The translations under genes and the position numbers were made by a program. A stretch of DNA of 64,000 nt from Proteobacteria bacterium DTSAM18 (lineage in GTDB: Bacteria > Myxococcota_A > UBA796 > GCA-2862545), in contig JARACJ010000008.1 of assembly GCA_028767165.1 (NCBI GenBank), forward strand, positions 62,001 through 126,000. Reading direction: 5' to 3'. Of this stretch, positions 1 through 8,742 are shown piece after piece; the first letter of the stretch is position 1, and the number at the start of each line of letters is the position of its first letter. Under the pieces are notes generated by a model. That model searched no databases and was not told the DNA's origin. It worked only from the letters and a program-made list of their open reading frames with translations.

Positions 1-1648
1 CCACCACCTCCACCTCCGGCAGGTCCTCGACGGGCACCTCGAGCGGGTCGCGGTCGACCACGGTGAAGTCCGCCAGTCCGCCGACCGCCAGACGACCGTC
101 CGCCGGCGCCCGCCCGAGCTGATCCGAGGCCGACGCTGACATCGCCCGCAGGCCATCGGCCACGGGCAGCGCCTGCGACCGCCCCACCACCGTGCCCCTG
201 CCCGCGCTGCGGCGATCCACAACGGTCGCCAGGGTGCGGAACGGGTCGATGGGCGTGGCCGGATGGTCTCCGTGCACCGTGGGCGACAGTCCCGCGGCCT
301 GGGCCGACGCCAGCGGCATGTACCGGTCGACACGCTCTCCTACCAGACCTTGGAGTCGGTCTCCGTACCAGGTCACATGGTCCACGAAGAAGCTCACGGA
401 CACGCCGAGGGCCATCGCCCTCGCGAGCTGCTCCTCGGTGATGAGGGCGTTGTGCTCCAGCCGGTGCTGCACGTCGGCTCTCGGGTGCGCCTCCTGGGCG
501 GCCTCGATGGCGTCCAGCGCGGCGCCGATCGCCCTCTCTCCCTGCACGTGCAGGGCCACGGGAATCCCCGCCTGCTGTTGCTGCAGCAGGAAGTCCGCGA
601 GCCAGCCCGGGTCGTGGTTCAGGGGGGCGCTGTGATCGTGGCCCAGGTGCAGGATGTCCTGGGTGACCTCGGAGTTCTCGTAGGGCTCGGCCCAGGCCGC
701 ACCGCCGGTGAAGGGCGAGCCGTCGACCCACACCTTCTGTCCGCGGAGCTCGAACCAGGGTGTCCGTGGCAGTTTTTCGACCCACTCGTCTGGCACGGCG
801 TACACCACCTGGCGGACCATCCCCGGCCCGGACACGTCCGCGAGCAGCTCCACGCCCCGGTCGACACGGCCCACCACGCCCATGGTCGCCACGCTGGTGA
901 AACCTTCCCGCGCGTGATCCTGCAGCTTCCAGTACGTGAGCAGCTTCACCAGCTCCCGCTTGGGCCGTGGCATCGCTCCGAGCAGCACCTTGATGGCCGG
1001 GACCTCGTGGATCGCCCCCGTGAGGCTGCCGTCGGGGTCCCTCTCGAACGCGCCCCCCTGGGGTGCTTCGGTGGCCTCGTCGATGCCGGCGGCCTGCAGT
1101 GCCGCAGAGTTGACGTAGGCGGTGTGCATCATCTGGGACAGCACCACGAGGGGACGCTCCGGCGAGAGCGCGTCGAGCTCCTCACGGGTCGGCGGCGTGA
1201 GCCCGTCCACCAGGAGCGGATCCCAGCCGTAGGCGAACAGCCAGGGCACCGGCGACCATGCACCTGCGGCATCGCCGATGGTCTGCATGATCTCTTCGCG
1301 GCTGTCGTGGGAGAAGCCGCTGATGTCCACCGCCTGGCCCAGCAGCGCGGTGGCGACCACGTGGGAGTGGGGCTCGATGAGGCCGGCGAGGAGCACATCG
1401 TCGCCGTGGTCGGTGACCTTCGCGTCGGGGGCCTCCGCCCGCAGGGAGCTCTCGTCACCGAGGGCCACGATGCGGCCCTCCCGTATCAGCAGCGCCTCTT
1501 CCCCGAGGACGACGCCTTCGGAGACGAGCGAACGGGCCACCAGGATGCGTGCCTCGGGCTGCGGCAGCGGGCGGGTGACCCACGCGGCCCCGCCCGCGAG
1601 CAGGGCCGTCGTGACGGACACGGTCAGGGCGATTCGACGAAGGGACAT
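1..1648 (-). CDS. YtcJ-like amidohydrolase (amidohydrolase 3 family), 3' end outside window
   Basis: This is a predicted metal-dependent amidohydrolase of the YtcJ/N-substituted formamide deformylase type, probably exported. Reading down from ATG at 1648, an Arg-containing start and hydrophobic segment (MSLRRIALTVSVTTALLAGG) form a signal peptide or anchor. Next come the small N-terminal beta domain (VALGDE...), the HxH metal motif in GLIEPHSHVV around residue 90, the long insertion typical of amidohydrolase 3, ALHVQGERAIGAALDAI, and the late HGDHPATPIDPFRTL segment. The reading frame is open to the left edge, and the last visible part (GGLADFTVVDRDPLEVP) is the usual C-terminal beta-sandwich return, so only the last residues are missing. 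The substrate cannot be told from sequence. Confidence 0.88.
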   Translation of the reverse strand, partial: MSLRRIALTVSVTTALLAGGAAWVTRPLPQPEARILVARSLVSEGVVLGEEALLIREGRIVALGDESSLRAEAPDAKVTDHGDDVLLAGLIEPHSHVVATALLGQAVDISGFSHDSREEIMQTIGDAAGAWSPVPWLFAYGWDPLLVDGLTPPTREELDALSPERPLVVLSQMMHTAYVNSAALQAAGIDEATEAPQGGAFERDPDGSLTGAIHEVPAIKVLLGAMPRPKRELVKLLTYWKLQDHAREGFTSVATMGVVGRVDRGVELLADVSGPGMVRQVVYAVPDEWVEKLPRTPWFELRGQKVWVDGSPFTGGAAWAEPYENSEVTQDILHLGHDHSAPLNHDPGWLADFLLQQQQAGIPVALHVQGERAIGAALDAIEAAQEAHPRADVQHRLEHNALITEEQLARAMALGVSVSFFVDHVTWYGDRLQGLVGERVDRYMPLASAQAAGLSPTVHGDHPATPIDPFRTLATVVDRRSAGRGTVVGRSQALPVADGLRAMSASASDQLGRAPADGRLAVGGLADFTVVDRDPLEVPVEDLPEVEVV

Positions 1649-1751
1649 GGGCGCCTCGCAGGACGCGAGACTACCTCGGAATTCCTGACCGGCTGGCCAG
1701 GAATGCGTCAATGAAGCAGCACCTTCGACGAACGGCCCGTGAGGCCCTCGA

Positions 1752-1952
1752 TCAGACGAGCACGAACGTGATCTTCATGTCGACGCGGTACTCGGTGATG
1801 GCGCCGTTCTCGACCACCACCTCGTGGCTCGACACCCACGCCCCCTTGATGTTCTTCAGGGTCTCGTTGGCGCGGGCGACGCCCTTCTTGACGGCGTCCT
1901 CGAAGCTCACGGTGGATGCGGACTTGATCTCGGTGATGCGGGCGACGGACAT
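1752..1952 (-). CDS. Dodecin family flavin-binding protein
   Basis: Small protein of 66 residues, the usual dodecin length. Dodecins assemble into hollow dodecamers that bind flavins (sometimes CoA) and are thought to buffer free flavin. The start MSVARITEIKSAST, the helix FEDAVKKGVARANETLKNI, the conserved Trp in IKGAWVSSHEV and the last strand YRVDMKITFVLV match the beta-alpha-beta-beta family pattern. I chose ATG at 1952 because GGAGG lies 5-9 bases upstream; an upstream in-frame extension is Arg/His-rich and unlike the family. It stands alone between the amidohydrolase and a repeat-rich gap. Confidence 0.9.
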   Translation of the reverse strand: MSVARITEIKSASTVSFEDAVKKGVARANETLKNIKGAWVSSHEVVVENGAITEYRVDMKITFVLV

Positions 1953-2743
1953 GGCGACCTCCTCGGGTCTTCGGGTGACGTGCCCATGTCGGTGGTTTCC
2001 GCACAGCATGGAGGCGGTTCCCCATTCGTTCTCGCCACCTCGTCGTGGAACATCCTCGAGGTGTCACAGGTTGTGGTCTGACCCCCTCCATTGACCCCCT
2101 CCATCTGCCCCGACGCAGGTTGTGGTCCGCCCCCTGCCCCCTGGCGGACCAAAGAGGTCGCGCACGCGCAGGCGCACGCACACGGGTCACGGATCCGCTG
2201 AACCAGGCAGCCGGCCGGGGCCGGCTCGAGCTCAAGGGACGCCGGCGCGGAGGCGGGAGGCGGGAATCGCTCCGGGTGCAGGACCGTACACCCTTCACTC
2301 CCGGTCCGTGCTTCTCTGACAGGTCCAAACCCGGACGTTCCCGACAATCCCGCCGGGAGCGCCGGCCGTCCCGCCGCCCCGGCGAGAGCTTCGAGGCCCC
2401 GGCCGGCTGCCGTGCGCCCCGGCGTTGGAGGTCCGAGAAGATGTCACAGGTTGCGGTCTGACCCCCGACCGACGGACCGTCCGGACGTGGGGCCCCAAGC
2501 CTGCCTTGCGGCATTGCAGCGTAGGGGCGCCGCTTGCTGCGCCCGACTGCGTTGGTGTTGCTTTTGGCGCTGATCCGTCTCGGCGTTGGTCCGTCGGGGG
2601 ACGGGCGCAGCAAGCAGCGCCCCTACGTTTCATGGCCTCCCCAGACACCCCCTGACATCCTCCACACAAACTGTCGGCAAACCTCCCTCGGGGGCGCCGC
2701 TCGCCCATTGCAGCCTTACAATGGGGAGTCGCCCGGAGGTCCC
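1953..2743. repeat. Repeat-rich intergenic region with REP-like elements
   Basis: About 790 bases with no convincing gene. Two near-identical 25-base units at 2062-2086 and 2442-2466 (core CAGGTTGNGGTCTGACCCC, one mismatch) and a partial third at 2115-2134 occur here. A second family forms an inverted pair: 2521-2545 (starting GTAGGGGCGCCGCTTGC) and 2602-2626 (its reverse complement with one mismatch), able to fold into a stem of about 25 bp with a 56-base loop. Both families recur near 17.25-17.39 kb. The pattern resembles REP/BIME or RAYT-mobilised elements; no transposase is present here. Confidence 0.75.
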
Positions 2744-3610
2744 ATGCCCATCATCGCTCTTCTCTTCACCGCCCTGTTCGCGCTGACGCCCGCCGCCCAC
2801 GCCGACGTCTCCCCCGTCGCCGAGCTGCAGCAGGACTGGCTGTTCGGCAACCCGAACGACGCCAACGGCATGTCCCCCGGCGAGTGCCGCCAGGAGATCG
2901 TGGCCGAGGATGACATCTGGCACGCCCCCGAGTACACGCCCGCCGATGTGGCCGAGCTGCGCTCCTGGACCCTCCTCGACGCCCCCACGAAGACGAAGGT
3001 CAACCCCTACGACGATCCCGATGCCCACCTGAACCCCGCCGGTGAGGTGTGCGGCATGGTGGTGCAGGACGCGATCGCGAAGACCTACACCCTGCAGACC
3101 TTCGACTCCGTCGCCGACGCCCACGCGGCCGGCGCCCAGGTCACCCACGGCGGCGCCTGCGGCACCTGCTCCTCGCTGCAGGATCTGGCCGTGTACATCG
3201 ACACGCCCGACCTCACCACGCCCGTGCGCTCCTGCGCCATGCGCTCCGTGTTCGGGCTGAACGGCGCCAACAAGCGCTGCCTGGAGAACAAGGTCGGCTT
3301 CACCGAGGCCTGCTCGGAGACCTGGTACTACAACACGCTGAACACCCGCAAGGAGTGCCTGAAGACCTGTCTGTCGTCCATGAAGGACCCCTTCCTCGAC
3401 GAGGACGGCAGCCTGAACGCCTGCATCCAGTGTGACGAGGACCAGTCCGGCCCCGTGTTCAAGGCCGTCTCCGGCCGCACCCGCCGCAACAGCGGCCTGC
3501 CCAGCTCCCTGTGCCGCCCCGCCGACTCCGTCTGGCGCGTGGACCACTTCTACGGCGACGAGAGCTCCCTCACCGCCCAGTCCGGAAGCGCCGACGACGA
3601 CCTGCTGTGA
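2744..3610 (+). CDS. Secreted cysteine-rich protein of unknown function
   Basis: 288 residues beginning with a clear Sec signal peptide (MPIIALLFTALFALTPAAHA, cleavage after AHA). The mature part is rich in paired cysteines: GACGTCSSL, RSCAM, KRCLE, EACSE, KECLKTCLS and NACIQCDED. They suggest several disulphides and an extracytoplasmic location. No catalytic motif is recognisable and I do not know the family. The start at ATG 2744 follows GGAGG at 2735-2739. It stands alone, between the repeat region and a divergent or convergent membrane-protein gene. Confidence 0.75.
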   Translation: MPIIALLFTALFALTPAAHADVSPVAELQQDWLFGNPNDANGMSPGECRQEIVAEDDIWHAPEYTPADVAELRSWTLLDAPTKTKVNPYDDPDAHLNPAGEVCGMVVQDAIAKTYTLQTFDSVADAHAAGAQVTHGGACGTCSSLQDLAVYIDTPDLTTPVRSCAMRSVFGLNGANKRCLENKVGFTEACSETWYYNTLNTRKECLKTCLSSMKDPFLDEDGSLNACIQCDEDQSGPVFKAVSGRTRRNSGLPSSLCRPADSVWRVDHFYGDESSLTAQSGSADDDLL

Positions 3611-3636
3611 GCCCACGGCTCACGGCGTGACGCCCC

Positions 3637-4158
3637 TCACGGCGCGAAGGCCCGCCACAGCCCGAACGCGATGCCACAGGCCAGCACCCCGTACATCGCG
3701 GGCAGGATCCGCCGGTCCACGGCCACGAGCGCCGGTACGGAGGCCGGCTCCGGCGGCCGTCCCGCCCGGACCGCCGTCCGCCAGGCCCCCAGGCTCCGCG
3801 CGGCGACGAGCTCGAGCCCCAGGAAGATCACGAGCAGGCCCATCTTCAACCAGAAGATGGGCCTGTTGATGTCATCCCATCCATGCAGCCAGGCCATGGT
3901 CACACCGGAGGGGATCACGAGGAAGCTGCCGACCAGGGCGCCCCTCCGATCCATGGTGAGCACGGTGTCCACCAGCAGCGGCTCCATGCCGCCCTCCCGC
4001 TCCAACCGCTGCAGGGCGTCCGCGCGGCGGTTCTGGGCGTAGACCACCAGCAGCACGCCTCCCACGTGCAATCCCCGCAATGCCCACATGCCCAGCTGTC
4101 CTGCGTCCACCCGCGCCTCCGTCGAACGCCCGTCGACGCATGCGCTTGCAGATCCCAT
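3637..4158 (-). CDS. Four-helix integral membrane protein (DUF2214/CopD-like)
   Basis: 173 residues with four predicted membrane helices: LRGLHVGGVLLVVYAQ (about 27-42), VGSFLVIPSGVTMAWLHGW (about 76-94), WLKMGLLVIFLGLELVAA (about 103-120) and LPAMYGVLACGIAFGLWRAF near the C terminus. The HVGG and WLK...LEL...RS pattern recalls small membrane proteins of the DUF2214/CopD type; this is family resemblance only. ATG 4158 is preceded by a G-rich stretch; an internal ATG at 4089 (MWALRGLH) would remove a hydrophilic leader and is an equally possible start. It is divergent from the secreted protein at 4217, with 58 bases between. Confidence 0.65.
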   Translation of the reverse strand: MGSASACVDGRSTEARVDAGQLGMWALRGLHVGGVLLVVYAQNRRADALQRLEREGGMEPLLVDTVLTMDRRGALVGSFLVIPSGVTMAWLHGWDDINRPIFWLKMGLLVIFLGLELVAARSLGAWRTAVRAGRPPEPASVPALVAVDRRILPAMYGVLACGIAFGLWRAFAP

Positions 4159-4216
4159 GGGTCTTCCCCCCTACCCATCATGGTACGCTCACGAGGCTTC
4201 AACCTCCGAGGGAACC

Positions 4217-5581
4217 ATGCGCACACTCACCCTGCTTCCGCTCCTGGCCATCGCCGGCGCCGCCCATGCCGACGACATCGTCGAGCACGACAGCTACCTG
4301 CTCCAGACCGTTGCAGACACCGTCTACGAGCACCGCGTCGGCCACCCCACGGTCGCCTACGACGCCGACAGCAGCCTGTGGGTGATGTACTTCGAGGTCG
4401 AATTCGCCCGCAACGGCGACGCCGATCTCGCCGACCAGCTCGCCCGCGTGTACGGCGAGAACCCGCCCGACGCGGCCCTGTGCGGCCCCGGCGTCAACTG
4501 GTGGGGCGTCGGACGCGCCACCTCCACCGACGGCCTCACCTGGACCTACGACGAAGACCTCGTCGTCAGCCCCGTGCAGGGCACCTGGTACGAGTGCCTC
4601 GCGGCCCAGCCCCACGTGCAGTTCGACGGCACCACCTGGCACATGTGGTTCAAGGCCCAGCAGCGCTCCGATCGCTGCGGCGACCCGGACGTCCCCGACC
4701 CGGAGATCGACTACCCCGACGGCGACACCGGGACGGCCACCAACCTCCCCAGCTGGGGATGCGAGGACATCCCGGGCTTCGGCTACGCCAGCAGCACCGA
4801 CGGCGTCTCCTGGACGGTCTCCGAGGAGCCCGCGATGGCCACCCCCGGCGGCGGCACCCTCGTGAGCCCCTCCGTGCACCCCGTGGGCAGCGGCTACGAC
4901 CTCATGTTCAGCTTCAACAGCATGACCGAGGGCCACAAGCTGTGGCGGAGCCAGTCCAGCAGCATGGAGGGCCCCTGGAGCGAGCCCGAGCTCCTGCCGG
5001 TCAGCAACACCCCCACCTGGGGCGAAGACCTCCAGCTCAAGCCCTCCCTGCGCTGTGAGCTCGACGAGCTGGACGAGGCGTTCCTGCGCATGACCGCCGG
5101 CGGCCGCACGGAGGGCGTCTGGAGCATCGGCTCGCTCACCACGGCCGACGACGCCGAGTGGACCTTCGCCGACGACGCCGACTTCACCTGGGAGGCGGGC
5201 ACCACCCAGTGGTCCCACTGGGAGGCCGTGAACTACGACGGCACGAACAGCCTGTACTTCTTCAGCCAGACCGTCGAGGGCACCCCGAGCATCGGTCTGG
5301 CCTACGATCTGGCCACGGCGCCCACCAGCCTCGACGGCTCCCTGCTCGTCAAGGGCGCCTGTCCGACCGCGGAGCCCGTCGACACCGGCGACACGGGTGA
5401 CACCGCCGATACCGGCGACACCGGCCCCGAAGGCCACACCGACACCGGCATGGACACCGACGCCACCGACCCCGGCGGCGACGACGACGACAAGGACTGC
5501 GGCTGCCAGACCGGCGGCGGCTCGCTGTGGCTCGGCCTGCTCCCGCTCGGCCTGATCGCCCGCCGGCGCCGCCAGGGCTGA
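4217..5581 (+). CDS. Secreted beta-propeller-like protein with Asp-Thr-Gly linker and MYXO-CTERM-like tail
   Basis: 454 residues. A signal peptide (MRTLTLLPLLAIAGAAHA) leads into a long domain of repeated strands with motifs such as HPTVAYDADSSLWVMYF, GRATSTDGLTWTYDED, PHVQFDGTTWHMWFKA, GYASSTDGVSWTV and GYDLMFSFNS. The SxDGxxW pattern is typical of five-bladed propellers related to GH43/GH62/DUF377. No glycosidase catalytic triad can be assigned. A flexible linker DTGDTGDTADTGDTGPE and an acidic Gly/Asp stretch follow, then CGC, a membrane helix LWLGLLPLGLIA and RRRR, the sorting-signal layout of Myxococcota surface proteins. Probably surface-anchored or sorted. Confidence 0.8.
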   Translation: MRTLTLLPLLAIAGAAHADDIVEHDSYLLQTVADTVYEHRVGHPTVAYDADSSLWVMYFEVEFARNGDADLADQLARVYGENPPDAALCGPGVNWWGVGRATSTDGLTWTYDEDLVVSPVQGTWYECLAAQPHVQFDGTTWHMWFKAQQRSDRCGDPDVPDPEIDYPDGDTGTATNLPSWGCEDIPGFGYASSTDGVSWTVSEEPAMATPGGGTLVSPSVHPVGSGYDLMFSFNSMTEGHKLWRSQSSSMEGPWSEPELLPVSNTPTWGEDLQLKPSLRCELDELDEAFLRMTAGGRTEGVWSIGSLTTADDAEWTFADDADFTWEAGTTQWSHWEAVNYDGTNSLYFFSQTVEGTPSIGLAYDLATAPTSLDGSLLVKGACPTAEPVDTGDTGDTADTGDTGPEGHTDTGMDTDATDPGGDDDDKDCGCQTGGGSLWLGLLPLGLIARRRRQG

Positions 5582-5600
5582 GCCCGTCCCCCTCCCATCC

Positions 5601-5632
5601 CACCGGAGCCGCCCCTCGGGGCCGCTCCGGTG
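5601..5632 (+). terminator. Strong GC-rich hairpin, candidate terminator
   Basis: CACCGGAGC at 5601-5609 pairs with GCTCCGGTG at 5624-5632, and the inner GCCCC/GGGGC arms also pair, leaving a two-base loop and one C-C mismatch. It begins 20 bases after the stop of the propeller gene and is followed by TTCT rather than a full T tract. It may terminate transcription of the secreted protein before the MATE gene. Confidence 0.55.
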
Positions 5633-5711
5633 TTCTCAATTGCGCCCTTCGAGCGGGACGCTCCCCCCTCGAGGGGCTATGGCCCCCCCTTCCCTCCTCC
5701 CGGGCGCCGCC

Positions 5712-7097
5712 ATGTCCACCATCCCCTCCGACGTCGACGCGCTACCCGCATCGAGCCAGTGGCAGATCACCCGCAAGCTGTGGGCGCTGGCCTGGCCCGT
5801 CATCGGGCTGAACGTGCTGCAGGTGCTCTCCCTGGTCGTCGACACGGCCATGATCGGCCGCGTGCCCAACCACGACGCCGCGCTTCCGGGCATGGGCTAC
5901 GGCGGACAGGTGGTGATGCTGCTCATGGTCGCCATGATCGGCCTCACGGTCGGCACGGTGGCCATGATCGCGCGGGCCCACGGCGCGAAGGACACCGAGG
6001 AGGTCTCCAGCATCTTCCAGCAGGGCCTGCAGCTCACGGTGCTCCTGGGCGTGGCCATCGCGCTCGTCGGCAACCTGCTCGCCGGTCCCGTCCTGCTGGC
6101 CCTCGGCGCCAACGACGCCACCCTCGGCGCCGGCCTCGACTACCTCCGCCCGCTGCTGATGGGCACGCCGTTCTACTACCTGAACATCCTGCTGGCGGCG
6201 TCCCTGCGCGGCGTCGGCAACACCCGGCTGGCCTTCCTCGTGGCCCTGGTGATGAACGCCCTCAACGTGGTGTTCAACTACGGCCTCATCCTCGGCCACT
6301 ACGGCCTGCCGGCCTTCGGCATCGCCGGCGCGGCCTACGGCACCGTCGCGTCCCAGTTCATCGCGGTCGTGCTCATGGTGTTCCTGCTCCGTCGCGGCGC
6401 CATGCCCGGGCTGTTCCCCTCCCTGCGGCCCCAGCGGATCCGCGGCGATCTGGCCCGCCGCCTCGTGCACATCGGCTGGCCCGCCGCCCTCGACATGGTC
6501 ATCCTCAACGCCGCCTTCCTGGCCATCGTCGGCATGCTCGCCCGGGTCGACCAGCTCGCCGTGGGCGCGCACACCATCGGGATCCGGGTGCAGGCCCTGG
6601 CCTTCGTGCCGGGCATGTCCATCAGCCAGGCCACCGCGGCGATGACCGGCATGGCCCTGGGCGCCCGCAACATCACCCAGACCCGCCAGGTGGCCAAGGC
6701 GAGCGTGGTGCTCTGCTCCGCCGTCATGACCTCCCTGGCCGCCCTCATCGTGGGCTTCGCCGGCCCCCTGGTGCAGGTCTTCTCGGTGCAGCCCGGCACC
6801 GCCATGTTCGACTACGCCATCCAGTGGATGCGCCTGCTGGGCTGGTGCATGCCCTTCGTGGGGGTCTACATCGCCCTCGCCGGCGTGTTCCAGGGCTCCG
6901 GCGACACCCGCACCAGCCTGCGCATCAACGGCTGGAGCACCCTGGCCTTCCAGATCCCGGTGGGCTGGCTCCTCGGGTTCCCCCTGAAGCTCGGCGCCTA
7001 CGGGATCTGGCTCGGCCTGCCCCTGGCCTTCGGCCTGAAGATGGTGCTGGGCCTGCTGGCCTACCGCAAGGGGCGCTGGGCCACCCTCAAGGTGTGA
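5712..7097 (+). CDS. MATE family multidrug/toxin efflux transporter
   Basis: 461 residues, the usual MATE length, with twelve predicted membrane helices in two homologous halves. The first half has KLWALAWPVIGLNVLQVLSL, DTAMIGRV and MLLMVAMIGLTVGTVAMIARA; the second has HIGWPAALDMVILNAAFLAI, TIGIRVQALAFVPGMSISQA and GVYIALAGVFQGSGDTRTS. MATE proteins export cationic drugs or metabolites in exchange for Na+ or H+. No substrate can be predicted. The start is uncertain: ATG 5712 gives the best N terminus, and ATG 5679 is an alternative with GAGGGG just upstream. It is convergent with the barrel-like protein ending at 7087, with an 11-base overlap. Confidence 0.92.
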   Translation: MSTIPSDVDALPASSQWQITRKLWALAWPVIGLNVLQVLSLVVDTAMIGRVPNHDAALPGMGYGGQVVMLLMVAMIGLTVGTVAMIARAHGAKDTEEVSSIFQQGLQLTVLLGVAIALVGNLLAGPVLLALGANDATLGAGLDYLRPLLMGTPFYYLNILLAASLRGVGNTRLAFLVALVMNALNVVFNYGLILGHYGLPAFGIAGAAYGTVASQFIAVVLMVFLLRRGAMPGLFPSLRPQRIRGDLARRLVHIGWPAALDMVILNAAFLAIVGMLARVDQLAVGAHTIGIRVQALAFVPGMSISQATAAMTGMALGARNITQTRQVAKASVVLCSAVMTSLAALIVGFAGPLVQVFSVQPGTAMFDYAIQWMRLLGWCMPFVGVYIALAGVFQGSGDTRTSLRINGWSTLAFQIPVGWLLGFPLKLGAYGIWLGLPLAFGLKMVLGLLAYRKGRWATLKV

Positions 7098-7716
7098 GGG
7101 CAGCCCCCGTGTTCGCCGGTGCCTGCGAGCTGGTCCACACGCCGCCGGTGCGGGAGCCGCCGAAGCCGAGGATGAAGAAGCCCTCGCCCACCGCGGACAT
7201 CATGTTGCCCGGGTTCACGGACACGCCGGAGCGACCGCCGAAGCCCAGGAACACATGACCGCCGTGCTTGTCCTCGACCTCCCACATCCAGTAGGCCTCC
7301 GCCAGGAACGGGATGCGGGTCTGCACGTCGTCGATGAACGTGATCGCGAAGGGCACGGCGAGGCCGTAGGACATGTGGAAGACGTCGTGCTGGTACATGA
7401 ACGCCAGACCCGGCGTGACGGCCAGGCCGATGTCGGGATCGAGGATGGGCACGATGGGACCGCCGGCGAGCTGCCCCACGAGGTTCCAGCGCCCCTTGTC
7501 GCCGAGCTCGGCGAAGCGGCCCTGGGTACCCACGGACAGCTCGACCACGTTGGCCGGGTAGTTCCAGGAGAAGCCCCAGGCCAGCGACGGCTTGATCCAG
7601 CCGCCGGTGGAGTACCGGGCGGACTCGAAGGTCATGCCGTAGTCGAGGGCCCCCGGCACGCGCAGGAAGCTCGGGTCTGCCTGGGCCACGCCCAGGAGTG
7701 CGAGAAGCCAGATCAT
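7087..7716 (-). CDS. Exported beta-barrel-like protein of unknown function
   Basis: 209 residues. A short signal peptide (MIWLLALLGVAQA) is followed by alternating aromatic/hydrophobic strands (YSTGGWIKPSLAWGFSWNY, VELSVGTQGRF, GLAVPFAITFIDDV, AYWMWEVEDK, FILGFGGSRTGGVW). This suggests a small outer-membrane barrel or periplasmic beta protein. Its ATG overlaps the TGA of the upstream hydrolase (ATGA, 7713-7716), so the two are translationally coupled and probably act together. No named family is recognised. Confidence 0.7.
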   Translation of the reverse strand: MIWLLALLGVAQADPSFLRVPGALDYGMTFESARYSTGGWIKPSLAWGFSWNYPANVVELSVGTQGRFAELGDKGRWNLVGQLAGGPIVPILDPDIGLAVTPGLAFMYQHDVFHMSYGLAVPFAITFIDDVQTRIPFLAEAYWMWEVEDKHGGHVFLGFGGRSGVSVNPGNMMSAVGEGFFILGFGGSRTGGVWTSSQAPANTGAALTP

Positions 7717-8612
7717 GGGGTCGCCTCCAGGTCGACGGTGCTCGGCAGGTTGTCGAGGACGTAGGTCCAGGCCTCCTCGTCGCCCTTGAGCGAGGCATCC
7801 AGGAAGCCGTCCATCACGATCCAGGCGTCGTCTCGGACCGCGTCGATCGGGCGCTTCAGCTCGCCGTCCTTGCGGTTTCCGCGCTCCGTCTCGAGGACGT
7901 CGTCCGTCCACGCGTAGTGGTTCATGCCCTGCACCACTGCCGAGGCGAAGGGAGAGCCGAAGGCCGACCACTCGTCGCGGAACTCCGACGGCGAGATGGA
8001 GTCGGTGGAGCCGGTGATGCCGAGGACGGGCCGGCCGTCCTGGACGTCGGCCACCTTCTGGGGCCTCGAGGGGAAGCTCGCCTGCATCAGCAGGGCGTCG
8101 ATGTCCTCGTCCTGCTCGAAGTGCATGGCGGCGACCACGCCCCCGAGGGAGTGCCCGGCCACCGCCACCGGCGCGCCCCGATCGGCGTAGCCGTCGAGGG
8201 GGCTGTCGTCATCCTCGACCTCGTCCCAGAAGGCATCGAGGCCCGTGATGGAGTTGCCCGGCGTGAGGATGCCCAGCAGGCTCGGGTAGGTGGGAAACAC
8301 GACCGCGTAGCCCCGGGTGGCCAGGTGCTCGGCGATCCAGTGGTAGCGGTGGGGGGCCACGAGCCCGCCGTGGCTGAACACCACCACGGGCACCTGCCCA
8401 CCGATGGGTCCGCCCTGGTCGTCCACGGGCACGTAGAAGGTCAGCGGCACCTCGTCGGTGGCGCGGGTCCGCACCCGGACATCCCACGACGCGGCGCCCC
8501 AGGGGCCCATCTCACCGGGCAGCCCTTCCCGCGCGGCATCCGCGCCGATGTGGGGGTACAGCTCGAGGTCGTCACAGCCGGAAAGGCAGAGCAGCAAGAG
8601 CCACTTCTTCAT
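7713..8612 (-). CDS. Lipoprotein alpha/beta hydrolase
   Basis: 299 residues. The start MKKWLLLLCLSGCDD gives a lipobox with Cys13, so the enzyme is membrane-tethered. The alpha/beta-hydrolase core shows the oxyanion strand VVVFSHGG (about 76-83), the nucleophile elbow GHSLGG with Ser155, a likely acid in GITGSTDSISP and a likely histidine in GMNHYAW. The layout resembles the chlorophyllase/PAF-acetylhydrolase group of esterases. The physiological ester is unknown. ATG 8612 was chosen because it starts the signal peptide. It is coupled to the barrel-like protein downstream. Confidence 0.85.
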   Translation of the reverse strand: MKKWLLLLCLSGCDDLELYPHIGADAAREGLPGEMGPWGAASWDVRVRTRATDEVPLTFYVPVDDQGGPIGGQVPVVVFSHGGLVAPHRYHWIAEHLATRGYAVVFPTYPSLLGILTPGNSITGLDAFWDEVEDDDSPLDGYADRGAPVAVAGHSLGGVVAAMHFEQDEDIDALLMQASFPSRPQKVADVQDGRPVLGITGSTDSISPSEFRDEWSAFGSPFASAVVQGMNHYAWTDDVLETERGNRKDGELKRPIDAVRDDAWIVMDGFLDASLKGDEEAWTYVLDNLPSTVDLEATP

Positions 8613-8742
8613 GGGTCCTCCGTCGCGCGGTCCAGCCCCTCCATCGGGTACGGACGGCGCGCCTGCAGCATCATCGTCGTCGGTCATCCACGACGATGCC
8701 ACAAGCACGCCCCGAAAGGCACTGTTCCGCGTACGGCCACCA

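Noticed and set aside
263-1714. Long plus-strand reading frame antisense to the amidohydrolase
   Set aside because: High-GC DNA gives long empty antisense frames. The minus-strand product has a full family pattern, while this one is repetitive in Val/Gly/His and has no domain.
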